DNA of 64,000 nt, taken from the NCBI GenBank assembly GCA_965232465.1, contig OZ246977.1, positions 1 through 64,000 on the forward strand, given 5' to 3'. Positions 28,151 through 36,429 of this stretch are shown here, in pieces (the first letter of the stretch is position 1; every line of letters begins with the position of its first letter). The DNA comes from G965232465 sp965232465 (GTDB lineage Bacteria; Pseudomonadota; Alphaproteobacteria; JAQWUY01). Made by a program: the position numbers and the translations under genes. The notes under the pieces were generated by a model that worked only from the letters and a program-made list of their open reading frames with translations, was not told where the DNA came from and did not search any database.

Positions 28151-28366
28151 ACAAAGCACCCCCATAACAAAAACCCCCGTACATGCAGCAATCGGCGGAT
28201 TGACAACCCACACACCAAAACATCACAAGCCCCCCCTTTTTTATGTAATAAAATTAAAAATTGACAAACCACCATTTTTATGACAAAATAAAAAAAAAGA
28301 TATGACACATATTATACCTGTGATACATACAGGGGAATAGAATATATATAAAAAGGATATCACATT
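28151..28366. promoter_or_regulatory. Intergenic region with candidate promoter for 28367 operon
   Basis: A C-run followed by T-run (28225-28240) may help end transcription. TTGACA at 28261-28266 is followed 17 nt later by CAAAAT, a weak -10. AAAGGA lies just before the ATG at 28367. The C6-T6 pattern also occurs near 27163 and in the adhesin terminator. Confidence 0.4.
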
Positions 28367-28654
28367 ATGGGAAAATTCATAGTTCACATTGCACAGGACA
28401 ATGGGCACAAAGTTATCGATAAAATCAATAAATTATATCCAAATGGCAAACAAGTAAAAATAGCCGATGGGTGGTATGGCATTAAATCAGACAAGCTAAC
28501 AGACGATATTGCCAAGGAATTAGGATTCATTGTGTCCAATGATTCGAATAAATCCCCCGCCGAATCCCCTGCTATTGGGTTGGTTATTCGTGAAACAGCC
28601 ATATCAGGGTATTACCGCAAAAACTTATGGGAATGGTATAATAACGATGACTAG
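28367..28654 (+). CDS. Small hypothetical protein, 95 residues
   Basis: I do not recognise this protein. It starts MGKFIVHIAQDNGHKVIDKI, has a GWYGIKSDKLTDDIAKELGF segment that could be a compact alpha/beta fold, and ends in an aromatic tail (YYRKNLWEWYNNDD). It has no signal peptide or membrane helix. Its 3' end overlaps the next frame by 8 nt, so it is co-translated with an XhlA-like membrane protein. It could be the soluble partner of a small two-gene module. Confidence 0.6.
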   Translation: MGKFIVHIAQDNGHKVIDKINKLYPNGKQVKIADGWYGIKSDKLTDDIAKELGFIVSNDSNKSPAESPAIGLVIRETAISGYYRKNLWEWYNNDD

Positions 28655-28952
28655 GACAACACATATCCCCGATACACAAGATAAATTTGGCACCCCAGAG
28701 ATGGGTTCTTCTGAAAAAATAATGGCACAAAATATGACTAATGTTGGTTTACAAGATCATGCTATGAAGTTAGGAGCTTTGGAAAAAGGGCAACAAAATT
28801 TAGAATCTGATGTAAAAGAAATCAAAGCGGATGTAAAGGAAATACAAAACACAATAAATAAAGTAATAGGTTCAATACATATAATTAAATGGTTTATTAG
28901 TGGTGGTGTGGGGTTTTATATCATAAAACCAATTATTGAAAAATTTTTATAA
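28647..28952 (+). CDS. Coiled-coil plus C-terminal membrane anchor, XhlA-like
   Basis: This 101-residue protein has a hydrophilic N-terminus, a heptad-patterned coiled coil (EKGQQNLESDVKEIKADVKE, about 50-75) and one C-terminal membrane helix (IKWFISGGVGFYIIKPII). This layout matches the haemolysin XhlA / phage holin-accessory type. The frame is open further upstream, but the ATG at 28647 starts within the overlap with the previous gene and fits coupling. No other phage gene is nearby, so a free-standing membrane toxin or its helper is possible. Confidence 0.6.
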   Translation: MTRTTHIPDTQDKFGTPEMGSSEKIMAQNMTNVGLQDHAMKLGALEKGQQNLESDVKEIKADVKEIQNTINKVIGSIHIIKWFISGGVGFYIIKPIIEKFL

Positions 28953-28980
28953 AAAACATATAGAACAGAAAAATTGAAAG

Positions 28981-29475
28981 ATGACATATTTATTATATAT
29001 TATAGTATTGTTGCTGGTATTTGTGGAAATTTTTGCAATGTTAAAGTATATAAAATCTGTAAAAAAAATGAGTATCTTGGTCTGTGATTATGAAAAATTA
29101 AACGATTTAACGGACAAGGATATAAAGTTAATGCAAAATATGATGAAGGCTGTGTATGGTCCACACAAAGTGTGGTGGAATGCGTTGTCATTACCCTGGC
29201 GGTTGTTACATTACAAACCAAATAAATCCGTACAAGCAGATATAAAATCCCTGCACAATCGCCATTCAGAAATGTTCACAGAATTTCAAAACGAATGGCA
29301 TAAAGCCTTATTTTTTGCCAGCCCAACTGTATGGATTATCACAGTATTACAAACAGCATGTATTATATTTTTCTTAATGTTGGCGGTTGTGTTTTTGTGG
29401 AATGTACAGATCATCATACAAAAAATAAAACAAATCTCCAGATCACTCAGCGATCAAATATTTATAAAATGTTAA
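28981..29475 (+). CDS. Membrane protein of unknown function
   Basis: This 164-residue protein has an N-terminal membrane helix (LLYIIVLLLVFVEIFAML), a soluble middle of about 95 residues with charged helices, and a second membrane helix (WIITVLQTACIIFFLMLAVV, about 118-138). I recognise no family. It follows the XhlA-like gene by 28 bp on the same strand and may be part of that operon. Its codons are AT-rich like those of the rest of the island. Confidence 0.55.
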   Translation: MTYLLYIIVLLLVFVEIFAMLKYIKSVKKMSILVCDYEKLNDLTDKDIKLMQNMMKAVYGPHKVWWNALSLPWRLLHYKPNKSVQADIKSLHNRHSEMFTEFQNEWHKALFFASPTVWIITVLQTACIIFFLMLAVVFLWNVQIIIQKIKQISRSLSDQIFIKC

Positions 29476-29500
29476 GGTGTAAAAAACATCTTTTTAATAT

Positions 29501-29650
29501 ATCAATTTTGCAAGTAAAGTATTGCAAAAAAAAGGTAGAAAAGCCAGTGCTGTTGTTCCTGAAATGGCAGAAATTTTTAAAATTTCAGAACAAGCAATGA
29601 GTGCAAGATTAAAAAGTTTGAATATTTTAAAACCCAAGCCAAAAGTTTAA
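29501..29650 (+). pseudogene. Fragment of an ImmA/IrrE-type metallopeptidase C-terminus
   Basis: The frame ending at TAA 29648-29650 reads INFASKVLQKKGRK... and then VPEMAEIFKISEQAMSARLK with a SLNIL tail. This matches the C-terminal helix-turn-helix-like part of ImmA/IrrE proteins, which typically ends in a VSEEAM-R-L--LGL pattern. The zinc motif HEhxH and everything upstream are missing, and a stop codon lies just 5'. The fragment begins within a 15-nt string (AATTTTGCAAGTAAA) that also occurs after the adhesin gene (25873-25887), suggesting a recombination junction. Confidence 0.5.
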
Positions 29651-29836
29651 AAAATTGTGGAATTTTTGTGTATTCTGATAACACCCCAGCATGGTCATTC
29701 GTGCATAAATAAAATCAAAGACAATACAAGAGTGTTACAAAAAAGTATACAATTCTTACCAAAACTTGACTTCTGAAAACTTCTATGATACAAACAGGTA
29801 ATGGATACTTTGAATATATAAATATAGGGTGATAAT
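29651..29836. promoter_or_regulatory. Upstream region of the ATPase/nuclease pair
   Basis: No gene seen. TTGACT (29766-29771) and TACAAA (29789-29794) with a 17-nt gap form a plausible promoter, and AGGGTGATA precedes the ATG at 29837. Confidence 0.45.
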
Positions 29837-31171
29837 ATGCAAATTAGTTTTAAAATGTTGGGTCCGATTAAAGAGACTAATGTGGATTTATCAAAAAAAA
29901 TAAATTTAATTGTTGGTGAAAATGGTGTGGGTAAAACATACCTTACTAATGCTGTTTATGGACTACAAAAAACACATTTTCAAGAAGTTATAGACCCAAC
30001 AAGCTCAGCTAGAAAACTATTTCGTAACTTAAATAAAAAAGGAGATGTTTATACTACAAATATAAATACCATATTTAAAATAGAAAAAGATTATAAAAAT
30101 ATAGATCCTAGCTTTATATCCTATGTTTTTGCATACAAGGAAGCTCAAAAAATATTTGAAAAAACTCAGGTAAAAATTCAAGGCGTTGAATTCTTATTAA
30201 AAAATATTGAAACAACTTTAAAATTTGCTAACATATTAATAAAGAAAGAAAAAGATAGTTTTAATATTAATTTTACACGATTAGATGACCAAGATTCTGA
30301 TACCAACAATATTCTGCCTTATGTATTTTGGACAGAGATACTTAATGAATTACCTGAGTCTTTTATTTTACCAGCGGAACGGGGGGCAGTTGATATATTT
30401 AACAAAGAGTTATCCATCAAAAGAAATGATGCATTTGATAGGGTTTTGGAATTAGCAAATAGTGATAAAGATAGAAAAGAGAATGAATTATCAAGATTAT
30501 TAACCACCAGTAAACGATATACCTTACCTGTAAGAGACTCTTTAAGATATGCAGATGATTTGTATCAAATTTCACAATCTGATGGGGAATTCGCACATAT
30601 TGCCGATACCATAGAACAAGATATCTTAAATGGTACTTTATCTGTATCAAAAGATGGAAAAGTATTTTTTGCACACAACAAAATTAAGACAAAAAAGATG
30701 CCTCTTGATATTACTGCTAGCACAGTAAAATCAATTGCAAAATTAGTATTTTTCTTACGCCATACATCAAAAAAAGGTATGACCTTATTTATTGATGAAC
30801 CTGAACTCAATTTACATCCAAACAATCAGATACTATTGGCCCGTATATTGGTACGCATCGCAAATGCAGGTATAAAATTATTTGTTAGTACCCACAGCGA
30901 TTATATAATCCGTGAATTTAATAACATGATTATTGCCAATAATGTGCAGGATACAGACTATTATGACAAGCAAATATACTTAAACCCTAATGACATTGAT
31001 GTTACACGGTTATTTTATCAAAAACCTAATAGTAGGTATGCCACAACTGAAAAAGTACAAATAGAAGCTGATGGCTTTACAGTTAAGAGCATAGATAACA
31101 GTATTATCGAACAAAATAATACAAATGATACTCTTGTATTTGAAATTGATGAAAATAATGAATCTGAATAA
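29837..31171 (+). CDS. AAA-family ATPase (ABC/OLD-like), defence type
   Basis: This 444-residue protein is an ABC/SMC-like AAA ATPase. It has Walker A VGENGVGKT (Lys about 33), a coiled insertion in the middle, Walker B TLFIDEPELNLHP (Asp/Glu about 320-321) and the following STHSDYIIREFNN, the D-loop/H-loop arrangement of OLD and AAA_21 proteins. Such ATPases commonly act as sensors in antiphage systems, paired with a nuclease. The next gene, overlapping its 3' end, has a PD-(D/E)XK-like motif and fits that role. It is not Septu (no HNH partner) and I see no TOPRIM partner as in PARIS. The pair may be a distinct type. Confidence 0.8.
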   Translation: MQISFKMLGPIKETNVDLSKKINLIVGENGVGKTYLTNAVYGLQKTHFQEVIDPTSSARKLFRNLNKKGDVYTTNINTIFKIEKDYKNIDPSFISYVFAYKEAQKIFEKTQVKIQGVEFLLKNIETTLKFANILIKKEKDSFNINFTRLDDQDSDTNNILPYVFWTEILNELPESFILPAERGAVDIFNKELSIKRNDAFDRVLELANSDKDRKENELSRLLTTSKRYTLPVRDSLRYADDLYQISQSDGEFAHIADTIEQDILNGTLSVSKDGKVFFAHNKIKTKKMPLDITASTVKSIAKLVFFLRHTSKKGMTLFIDEPELNLHPNNQILLARILVRIANAGIKLFVSTHSDYIIREFNNMIIANNVQDTDYYDKQIYLNPNDIDVTRLFYQKPNSRYATTEKVQIEADGFTVKSIDNSIIEQNNTNDTLVFEIDENNESE

Positions 31172-31628
31172 TTTTAATGATCGTATTTCTGTTTTACCAA
31201 ATCGTCAGGGTATCTTTGCACTAAAAGAAAAACAGAATAATACAGAACAAAAAATGCGTTTTGATGCAAGCGATAACTGTGTTTTAAATGTAGAAAAAAT
31301 ACAAAATCATTGGTTTAAGAATAAGCATCCTAAACTATGTGATTTTATTGCATTATATTATAAAAACAAAAAATTATATTGTCTTTTAATTGAGATGAAA
31401 AGTGAACAAATCAACAAGCCCGAAGCAGTAAAACAATTAAAGGGTGGTAAAAAATTAGCACAATATATAGCAGATATTTGGGAATCCGATATCAAAGAAT
31501 TTAAAGGGGTTATCTTTTGTATACAAAAAAATGTAAAAAACCGCCCTATCAAAGGAAATGATCCATTGAAACGCTCATATCAAGATGGTCCCATCAAAAT
31601 TGATTATAAATTAGGCAAGAAATTTTAA
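31149..31628 (+). CDS. PD-(D/E)XK-like nuclease partner of the ATPase
   Basis: This small protein (159 residues from this ATG) shows a restriction-endonuclease-fold signature: KLCDFIALYY with Asp about 65, then LLIEMKSEQ with Glu about 82 and Lys about 84, that is D-x(n)-E-x-K. The C-terminus is basic (IKIDYKLGKKF). It overlaps the ATPase stop by about 23 nt, so the two are co-translated, and there is no other candidate effector. ATGs at 31149 and 31158 are both possible starts. The nuclease call is by motif only, and the target (DNA or RNA) is unknown. Confidence 0.6.
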   Translation: MKIMNLNNFNDRISVLPNRQGIFALKEKQNNTEQKMRFDASDNCVLNVEKIQNHWFKNKHPKLCDFIALYYKNKKLYCLLIEMKSEQINKPEAVKQLKGGKKLAQYIADIWESDIKEFKGVIFCIQKNVKNRPIKGNDPLKRSYQDGPIKIDYKLGKKF

Positions 31629-31794
31629 TCATTATCATGAATGTTGAAGCGTGTTTATCGTATTGTGTTGCGATCGCCCTTGTTTTAATGTACCAACGCT
31701 CTGTCTGCTAATACACTTGAAATGGTTGTAAATTTTTGAAAAATAAACAGGCATAAGGGCGTTACAATAAATATATTTTAAACCTTAATATAGA

Positions 31795-33024
31795 TTACGC
31801 CCACAAGGAACTGATAGGTACGGCAAGCATTCCATCCCCAAATGGTAATACTTGTTCGCCAGTGTACAGGATAATACCTTGGAATTTGCTAGCATCCACC
31901 AGGGTATTTTTAAACCAGTTTAAGTGCTTAAAGGATTCCCGTGTAATATGGGTTCCTGCTTTAACTTCGATGCCTAGCATATGACCGTTTGGATATTCTA
32001 TGATAAAATCTATTTCCCGTTGCTGTGCATCACGATAATAATAAATCTTGCAGCCATCGTCATTGGCTTCGGCACAGATAATCAGTTGCTGATATACAAA
32101 AGATTCTATGAGTTTGCCATTTTTTTCACCATCAAATTCTACTTTGTCAAAAGTCCAATGCAGCATAAATGCCATTAACCCCGTATCTGCCATAAGAATT
32201 TTATCTTTTTTACGCACACTCTCATAATCTGTTTTCGTCCATGCGGGTATTCTATCCATCAAATACAATGTTTCCAAAGCATTCATATAAGATTGCAAAG
32301 TAGGGCGTTTTATGGATAATTGTGCCTGTATCGCCTGTATATTTATGTGTTTGGTCGACCAAGCGGACACAACCCTTAACAAATCGTACATGGCATCTTG
32401 TCTACGGATGTTTTCAATATCCTGTAAATCCCGTTCTATCAAAGCGGATATATAATCTTGGTGCCATTTTTTTTGTTGCCGATACGACCAGCTTTGTATT
32501 TCCGGGTATCCACCCGTTAATGCCAATTTTATATAATCTGATTTCGCATATTTTTGCGTAGGCACATGAAAGGTACCCGCCATCGCATTGTGCAAAAAAT
32601 CGGGTGCTTTTCCTTGTATTTCACCGATACTTAGCGGACGCAGCCGGATATTGGATACACGCCCTGCCAAAGATTCCTGTACTGTTGGCAATGTACGCAT
32701 ATTGGCAGATCCTGTTAGTAAAAACCTACCATACTGCTTGTTTTCGTCTACATTTTTTTTGACAGCTTCTATTAATTCAGGTACTTTTTGGATTTCATCA
32801 ATAATCAATAATCCTTTGCCATGTTCTACGAAGCCGGCTGGGTCTATGAGAGCAGATTGCCTTGTATTAAAATCGTCCAAAGTTCGGTATTGCATATCAG
32901 GCAAATTAAGATCCCTGACAAGCGTTGTTTTTCCAACCTGACGGGATCCCGACAAGATAACCACACGGCGAAAGTCTAAGGCATCTTTTATATTCCGTTT
33001 TTGCCATCTTTCATAAGCAACCAC
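31795..33024 (-). CDS. AAA_14/DUF4143 ATPase
   Basis: This is a two-domain ATPase of about 409 residues. The N-terminal AAA_14 domain has VILSGSRQVGKTTLV (Walker A), GLLIIDEIQKVPEL (Walker B) and RFLLTGSAN (sensor 1). A winged-helix-like stretch follows, and then a C-terminal DUF4143 nuclease-like domain (REIDFIIEY...GIEVKAG). The family is widespread in bacteria without an agreed function. I place the start at a GTG (33024) because AAGGGGA lies 6 nt upstream; the frame remains open to a TTG at 33045. Ten copies of a 23-bp repeat begin about 17 bp upstream of the GTG. It is convergent with the nuclease gene. Confidence 0.82.
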   Translation of the reverse strand: MVAYERWQKRNIKDALDFRRVVILSGSRQVGKTTLVRDLNLPDMQYRTLDDFNTRQSALIDPAGFVEHGKGLLIIDEIQKVPELIEAVKKNVDENKQYGRFLLTGSANMRTLPTVQESLAGRVSNIRLRPLSIGEIQGKAPDFLHNAMAGTFHVPTQKYAKSDYIKLALTGGYPEIQSWSYRQQKKWHQDYISALIERDLQDIENIRRQDAMYDLLRVVSAWSTKHINIQAIQAQLSIKRPTLQSYMNALETLYLMDRIPAWTKTDYESVRKKDKILMADTGLMAFMLHWTFDKVEFDGEKNGKLIESFVYQQLIICAEANDDGCKIYYYRDAQQREIDFIIEYPNGHMLGIEVKAGTHITRESFKHLNWFKNTLVDASKFQGIILYTGEQVLPFGDGMLAVPISSLWA

Positions 33025-33041
33025 AAACACTCCCCTTTCCC

Positions 33042-33266
33042 ACAAAGTTTAAAATAAGTATACTACAAAGTTTAAAATAAGTATACTACAAAGTTTAAAA
33101 TAAGTATACTACAAAGTTTAAAATAAGTATACTACAAAGTTTAAAATAAGTGTACTACAAAGTTTAAAATAAGTATACTACAAAGTTTAAAATAAGTATA
33201 CTACAAAGTTTAAAATAAGTATACTACAAAGTTTAAAATAAGTATACTACAAAGTTTAAAATAAGT
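33042..33266. repeat. 23-bp tandem repeat, about 9.8 copies
   Basis: Unit starts at 33042 and every 23 bp to 33249. Each unit contains ACAAAGTTTAAAATAAG and the palindrome AGTATACT. One unit carries G for A (TGTACT near 33152); the others look identical. It sits directly before the DUF4143 ATPase start. There are no spacers, so it is not a CRISPR array. Confidence 0.95.
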
Positions 33267-33283
33267 TAAGTTTCACCTTGATT

Positions 33284-33514
33284 TATAGTCAATTAAATTT
33301 AATTTGATTGACTAAATGCGGTTGCAACCGCTTGCCACGCAGTGGCATTGTGGTGCAGAGCGGGGTGAGTGCGTGTGGTATTTTGTCATGCGAAGCATGG
33401 TAAAATCCACATCAAACGCACGAGGGGCGTCAGCCCCTTAGACTCACGATATAACCAACAAAATAAAATGTGCAGTATAATTATGGTGAATCATTTTATA
33501 CTGGATTGACTATA
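33284..33514 (+). mobile_element. MITE-like structured element, copy 2
   Basis: This 231-bp element has the same ends, TATAGTCAAT and ATTGACTATA, as copy 1. Internal parts are GGTTGCAACC (33320-33329), GCCAC-GCA-GTGGC (33334-33346), CATGC-GAA-GCATG (33387-33399) and GGGGC-GTCA-GCCCC (33424-33437). In the third hairpin both stem arms differ from copy 1 yet still pair, while the GAA loop is unchanged. Confidence 0.85.
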
Positions 33515-33594
33515 GGTATCCATAATCGAAGATTTTGTGCTTTGCAGAGAAATTGGGTGTCATTACATCGAAAAAAGGGAATTTTTTTACAAAA

Positions 33595-33727
33595 TCAAAG
33601 GGAAAATATTTTAATCAATTCGATTATAAAAATGCCAACAACACCAACTGTGGCGAATATCCATAAAATAAACACTTTTGCACCAGAATATTTATCTAGT
33701 GTAGTTTGGATTTTATCTGTTTATTAG
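33595..33727 (-). pseudogene. Fragment of a small membrane protein
   Basis: Read on the minus strand, a frame ending at TGA 33595-33597 gives TDKIQTTLDKYSGAKVFILW and then a membrane helix ATVGVVGIFIIELIKIF. It has no start codon; a stop lies immediately upstream. The pattern resembles the C-terminus of the XhlA-like type of protein seen at 28647. It lies between the MITE-like element and dnaQ. Confidence 0.35.
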
Positions 33728-33738
33728 GTAATCCCCAA

Positions 33739-34434
33739 TTATTTTTTTAACCATATGGCATCTGGGATATTTTCTTGTACAAACTTCGCATGTGTGCGTA
33801 ATTCGCCCTCAGATACATCAAAGGTGCGTTTTGGGCGGGTATTTTGCGATTTATTTTGCCATATTGTATTATTATTTGTATTCATTTCCAAGGAAAATCC
33901 CTGTTGACGCCCCCCTCGTAATTCCACATATACTTCGTATAATAATTCTGAATCAAGTAATGCCCCATGAAAGTCCCGATGGGCATTATTCACCCCAAAA
34001 CGACTGCATAAGGCATCCAAAGTGTTCTTTTGTCCCGGAAATCGGGATTTTGCTAAATCGAGACTATCGATAATTCGATTATTATCAATGGCTTTTTTAC
34101 CACACCATAACAATTCTGCATTGATAAAATCCATATCAAATTTTGCATTGTGGGCAACCAAGTTCGAATCATCGCCAATAAAAGCAATCCAATCTTCAAC
34201 AATGTCCCGAAACTTGGGGCTATTACTGACTTTGGCATTATCGATACCATGAATTTTGACCGCATCGGCGGGAATATCCCGTTCTGGGTTAATATATTCG
34301 TGAAAAACCTGTCCCGTCGGTTTTAAATCAATAATTTCAATAGCACCCATTTCGACTATACGATCGGGTTCCATACCATGTTTTGCATAGGGGTAAAGCC
34401 CCGTTGTTTCTGTGTCAAAAATAATTTCACGCAT
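33739..34434 (-). CDS. dnaQ: DNA polymerase III epsilon subunit (proofreading exonuclease)
   Basis: DnaQ is the 3'-5' proofreading exonuclease of the replicative polymerase. The DEDDh motifs are present: Exo I FDTETTG (Asp7, Glu9), Exo II HNAKFDMDFIN and Exo III HGALLDSELLYEVY. At 231 residues it has the typical alphaproteobacterial length, with a polymerase-binding tail. The ATG at 34434 lies 8 nt inside the end of coaE, so the two genes are coupled. The order maf-aroE-coaE-dnaQ beside the origin is conserved in alphaproteobacteria. Confidence 0.94.
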   Translation of the reverse strand: MREIIFDTETTGLYPYAKHGMEPDRIVEMGAIEIIDLKPTGQVFHEYINPERDIPADAVKIHGIDNAKVSNSPKFRDIVEDWIAFIGDDSNLVAHNAKFDMDFINAELLWCGKKAIDNNRIIDSLDLAKSRFPGQKNTLDALCSRFGVNNAHRDFHGALLDSELLYEVYVELRGGRQQGFSLEMNTNNNTIWQNKSQNTRPKRTFDVSEGELRTHAKFVQENIPDAIWLKK

Positions 34435-35017
34435 CAAAAAAGTCCACTTCAATCTGATAAATTAAATCTTTTATGTCATTTTCCATAAATATATATGGCT
34501 GATTTGTATTAATAACAATATCCGCCCGGTTACATTTTTCCGTCTGTGGCATTTGTGCCCCATTTAACAATTTAAATATATCCTCTGTTACGCCCCGTTC
34601 TAAGACCCGTTTTTTGCGTATATCATCGGGACAGTCGGCGGTAACAACAATATCACAAAATTGATCGATATCTGATTCAAACAATAGGGGTATATCCAAC
34701 ACAGCACGTTTATGTATGCCAATAAAATCGCTTCTGTGGTGTTCCACCAACGGATGTACAATAGATTCCAACACTTGTCGCTTTTCTGGGTATTGTTTTA
34801 AAGTTTCCCGTAAAATATTTCGACAAATCTTTGCATGTACCAAGGCTTCTGGAAAATGTTTGGCAATAAGGGCAATCGCTTGTTTATCTGTATTATAAAT
34901 ATCATGTACAACCTTATCCGCATCTTGAACGCTATACCCATGTTGGGCAAAAATCTGTGATATGGTCGATTTTCCTGCGGCAATGTTACCCGTTATACCA
35001 ATGACAACATTTGTCAT
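34427..35017 (-). CDS. coaE: Dephospho-CoA kinase
   Basis: CoaE phosphorylates dephospho-CoA on the ribose 3'-OH, the last step of coenzyme A synthesis. The 196-residue protein begins VIGITGNIAAGKST (P-loop Lys16) and has IVHPLVEHHR, LDIPLLFESD and VTADCPDDIRKKRVLERG, all family signatures. The start overlaps the aroE stop by 4 nt (ATGA) and the end overlaps dnaQ by 8 nt. Confidence 0.94.
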   Translation of the reverse strand: MTNVVIGITGNIAAGKSTISQIFAQHGYSVQDADKVVHDIYNTDKQAIALIAKHFPEALVHAKICRNILRETLKQYPEKRQVLESIVHPLVEHHRSDFIGIHKRAVLDIPLLFESDIDQFCDIVVTADCPDDIRKKRVLERGVTEDIFKLLNGAQMPQTEKCNRADIVINTNQPYIFMENDIKDLIYQIEVDFFDA

Positions 35018-35838
35018 AATACAATCTCTCTTAATCTGTTATCTATTTTAGGATATATGCCAAACCAATAATAAAATCCCCGTAATGCTTGATACAATAA
35101 CATATCAATACCTGTAACTATTTGCAATCCCAATTTTTCCGCTTGTATTAACAAAGGTGTCATAAGGGGTTTATAAACTATATCATAAACTATCATATGC
35201 GAATCTGCAATGCTTAAATCTATGTCAAGGGGGTTTTGTCCATTCATACCAGCAACCGAAGTATTTACCAACACATCTGTTTTATGTATATATGTATGTA
35301 TTTGTGATATTTCTATGCCCTGTATGGATATGGTAGTATCGCTAAATTCTGTTGCCAATTTTTCTGCTTTGCTAAGTGTACGATTGGCAATAATAATATG
35401 TTTAAAATTCATGTGCTTAAACGCTTGAATTGCCGAACGGGATGCCCCCCCAGCCCCAATAATACATACGGTATGTTTGCGGGTAAGTTTGGCATTCTGC
35501 ATCAAACATTCCATTACCCCATATACATCCGTATTATCGCCAAATATTTTACCATTTTTATCAATCCATACTGTATTTACCGCCCCGACCGCCTGTGCCA
35601 CCGTCGAAATTTCATTACAATAGGATAAAATAGTCTCTTTATGCGGTGTAGTAATATTAAACCCTGCCAAATTTTCCACAGCAAAATCAACAAAATCAGA
35701 CACCTTTTTAATATCCACATGATATGCATCATATTCCCCTTGAATACCATATTTTTGTAGCCAATACCCATGTATTGTTGGCGATAAACTATGATGTATG
35801 GGATCGCCAATAACCCCCGCTTTTATGATATGAGACAT
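35014..35838 (-). CDS. aroE: Shikimate dehydrogenase
   Basis: AroE reduces 3-dehydroshikimate to shikimate with NADPH in aromatic amino-acid synthesis. Diagnostic motifs are GDPIHHSLSPTIH for shikimate binding, FNITTPHKE with catalytic Lys67, GDNTDVYG with the catalytic Asp, and IGAGGASRSAI for NADPH. At 274 residues it is full length. Its start overlaps the end of maf by 16 bp, and its stop overlaps coaE by 4 nt, so the four genes form one operon running away from the origin. Confidence 0.95.
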   Translation of the reverse strand: MSHIIKAGVIGDPIHHSLSPTIHGYWLQKYGIQGEYDAYHVDIKKVSDFVDFAVENLAGFNITTPHKETILSYCNEISTVAQAVGAVNTVWIDKNGKIFGDNTDVYGVMECLMQNAKLTRKHTVCIIGAGGASRSAIQAFKHMNFKHIIIANRTLSKAEKLATEFSDTTISIQGIEISQIHTYIHKTDVLVNTSVAGMNGQNPLDIDLSIADSHMIVYDIVYKPLMTPLLIQAEKLGLQIVTGIDMLLYQALRGFYYWFGIYPKIDNRLREIVL

Positions 35839-36413
35839 CCCTGTTTCCTCATAAAATCACATAATGGTATCAATGGTACTCCCATAATGGTAAAAATATC
35901 CCCATCCGCTTTTTCAAACAACTGAATGCCCACATTTTCAAAATGATACCCCCCCACCGAAGATAATACTTTATCCCCACATTGTGTTACATACCAATTT
36001 AAAAAATCCTCAGATATATCCCGCATATGCATATAAGCGGACCATACCCCATCAAAAATTACTTTACCGCCTTTTGCCACGGCAATGCCCGCATGTAAAA
36101 TATGGGTTTTACCAGAAAAATCCCGTAAATTTTGTTTTAATTGGGTGATATCCGGCGGTTTATGATATATGACATCGTCCAAAGACAAAGTCTGATCCCC
36201 CCCAATCACATACGCATCTGGGTACATATGGGATACGGTCAATGCTTTGGCGTGGGATAATTGCAATGCCAATGTGTCGGCACAGAAAATTTTATTTTTT
36301 AAAATTTCCTCATTTACACCTGCATTTATGGTATGGTGTACAACAATGCCCGCATTTTTTAAAACCGTTTGTCGCCCCTTTGAAGTGCTGGCAAGTATAA
36401 TTTGTGGTGTCAT
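35823..36413 (-). CDS. maf: Maf/YceF-like nucleotide pyrophosphatase
   Basis: Maf proteins hydrolyse non-standard or modified nucleoside triphosphates to monophosphates. The N-terminal substrate loop IILASTSKGRQ and the acidic active-site block YVIGGDQTLSLDD are present, and VGGYHFENVG in the C-terminal half matches the family SAGGY/E pattern. About 196 residues from the ATG at 36413; another ATG lies four codons upstream (36425). It is the first gene on the left side of oriC and reads away from it. Confidence 0.9.
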   Translation of the reverse strand: MTPQIILASTSKGRQTVLKNAGIVVHHTINAGVNEEILKNKIFCADTLALQLSHAKALTVSHMYPDAYVIGGDQTLSLDDVIYHKPPDITQLKQNLRDFSGKTHILHAGIAVAKGGKVIFDGVWSAYMHMRDISEDFLNWYVTQCGDKVLSSVGGYHFENVGIQLFEKADGDIFTIMGVPLIPLCDFMRKQGCLIS

Positions 36414-36429
36414 TTTTATATCCATATTT

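Noticed and set aside
29331..29600. 89-codon frame overlapping the end of the 164-residue membrane protein and the ImmA-like fragment
   Set aside because: It crosses two better-supported frames and its composition looks like chance AT-rich translation.
33042..33266. CRISPR array
   Set aside because: The 23-bp units are contiguous with no spacers, and no cas genes are present.
34141..34160. tRNA-like T-loop string GTTCGAATC
   Set aside because: It lies within dnaQ coding sequence and no cloverleaf surrounds it. No tRNA or rRNA gene was recognised anywhere in the window.
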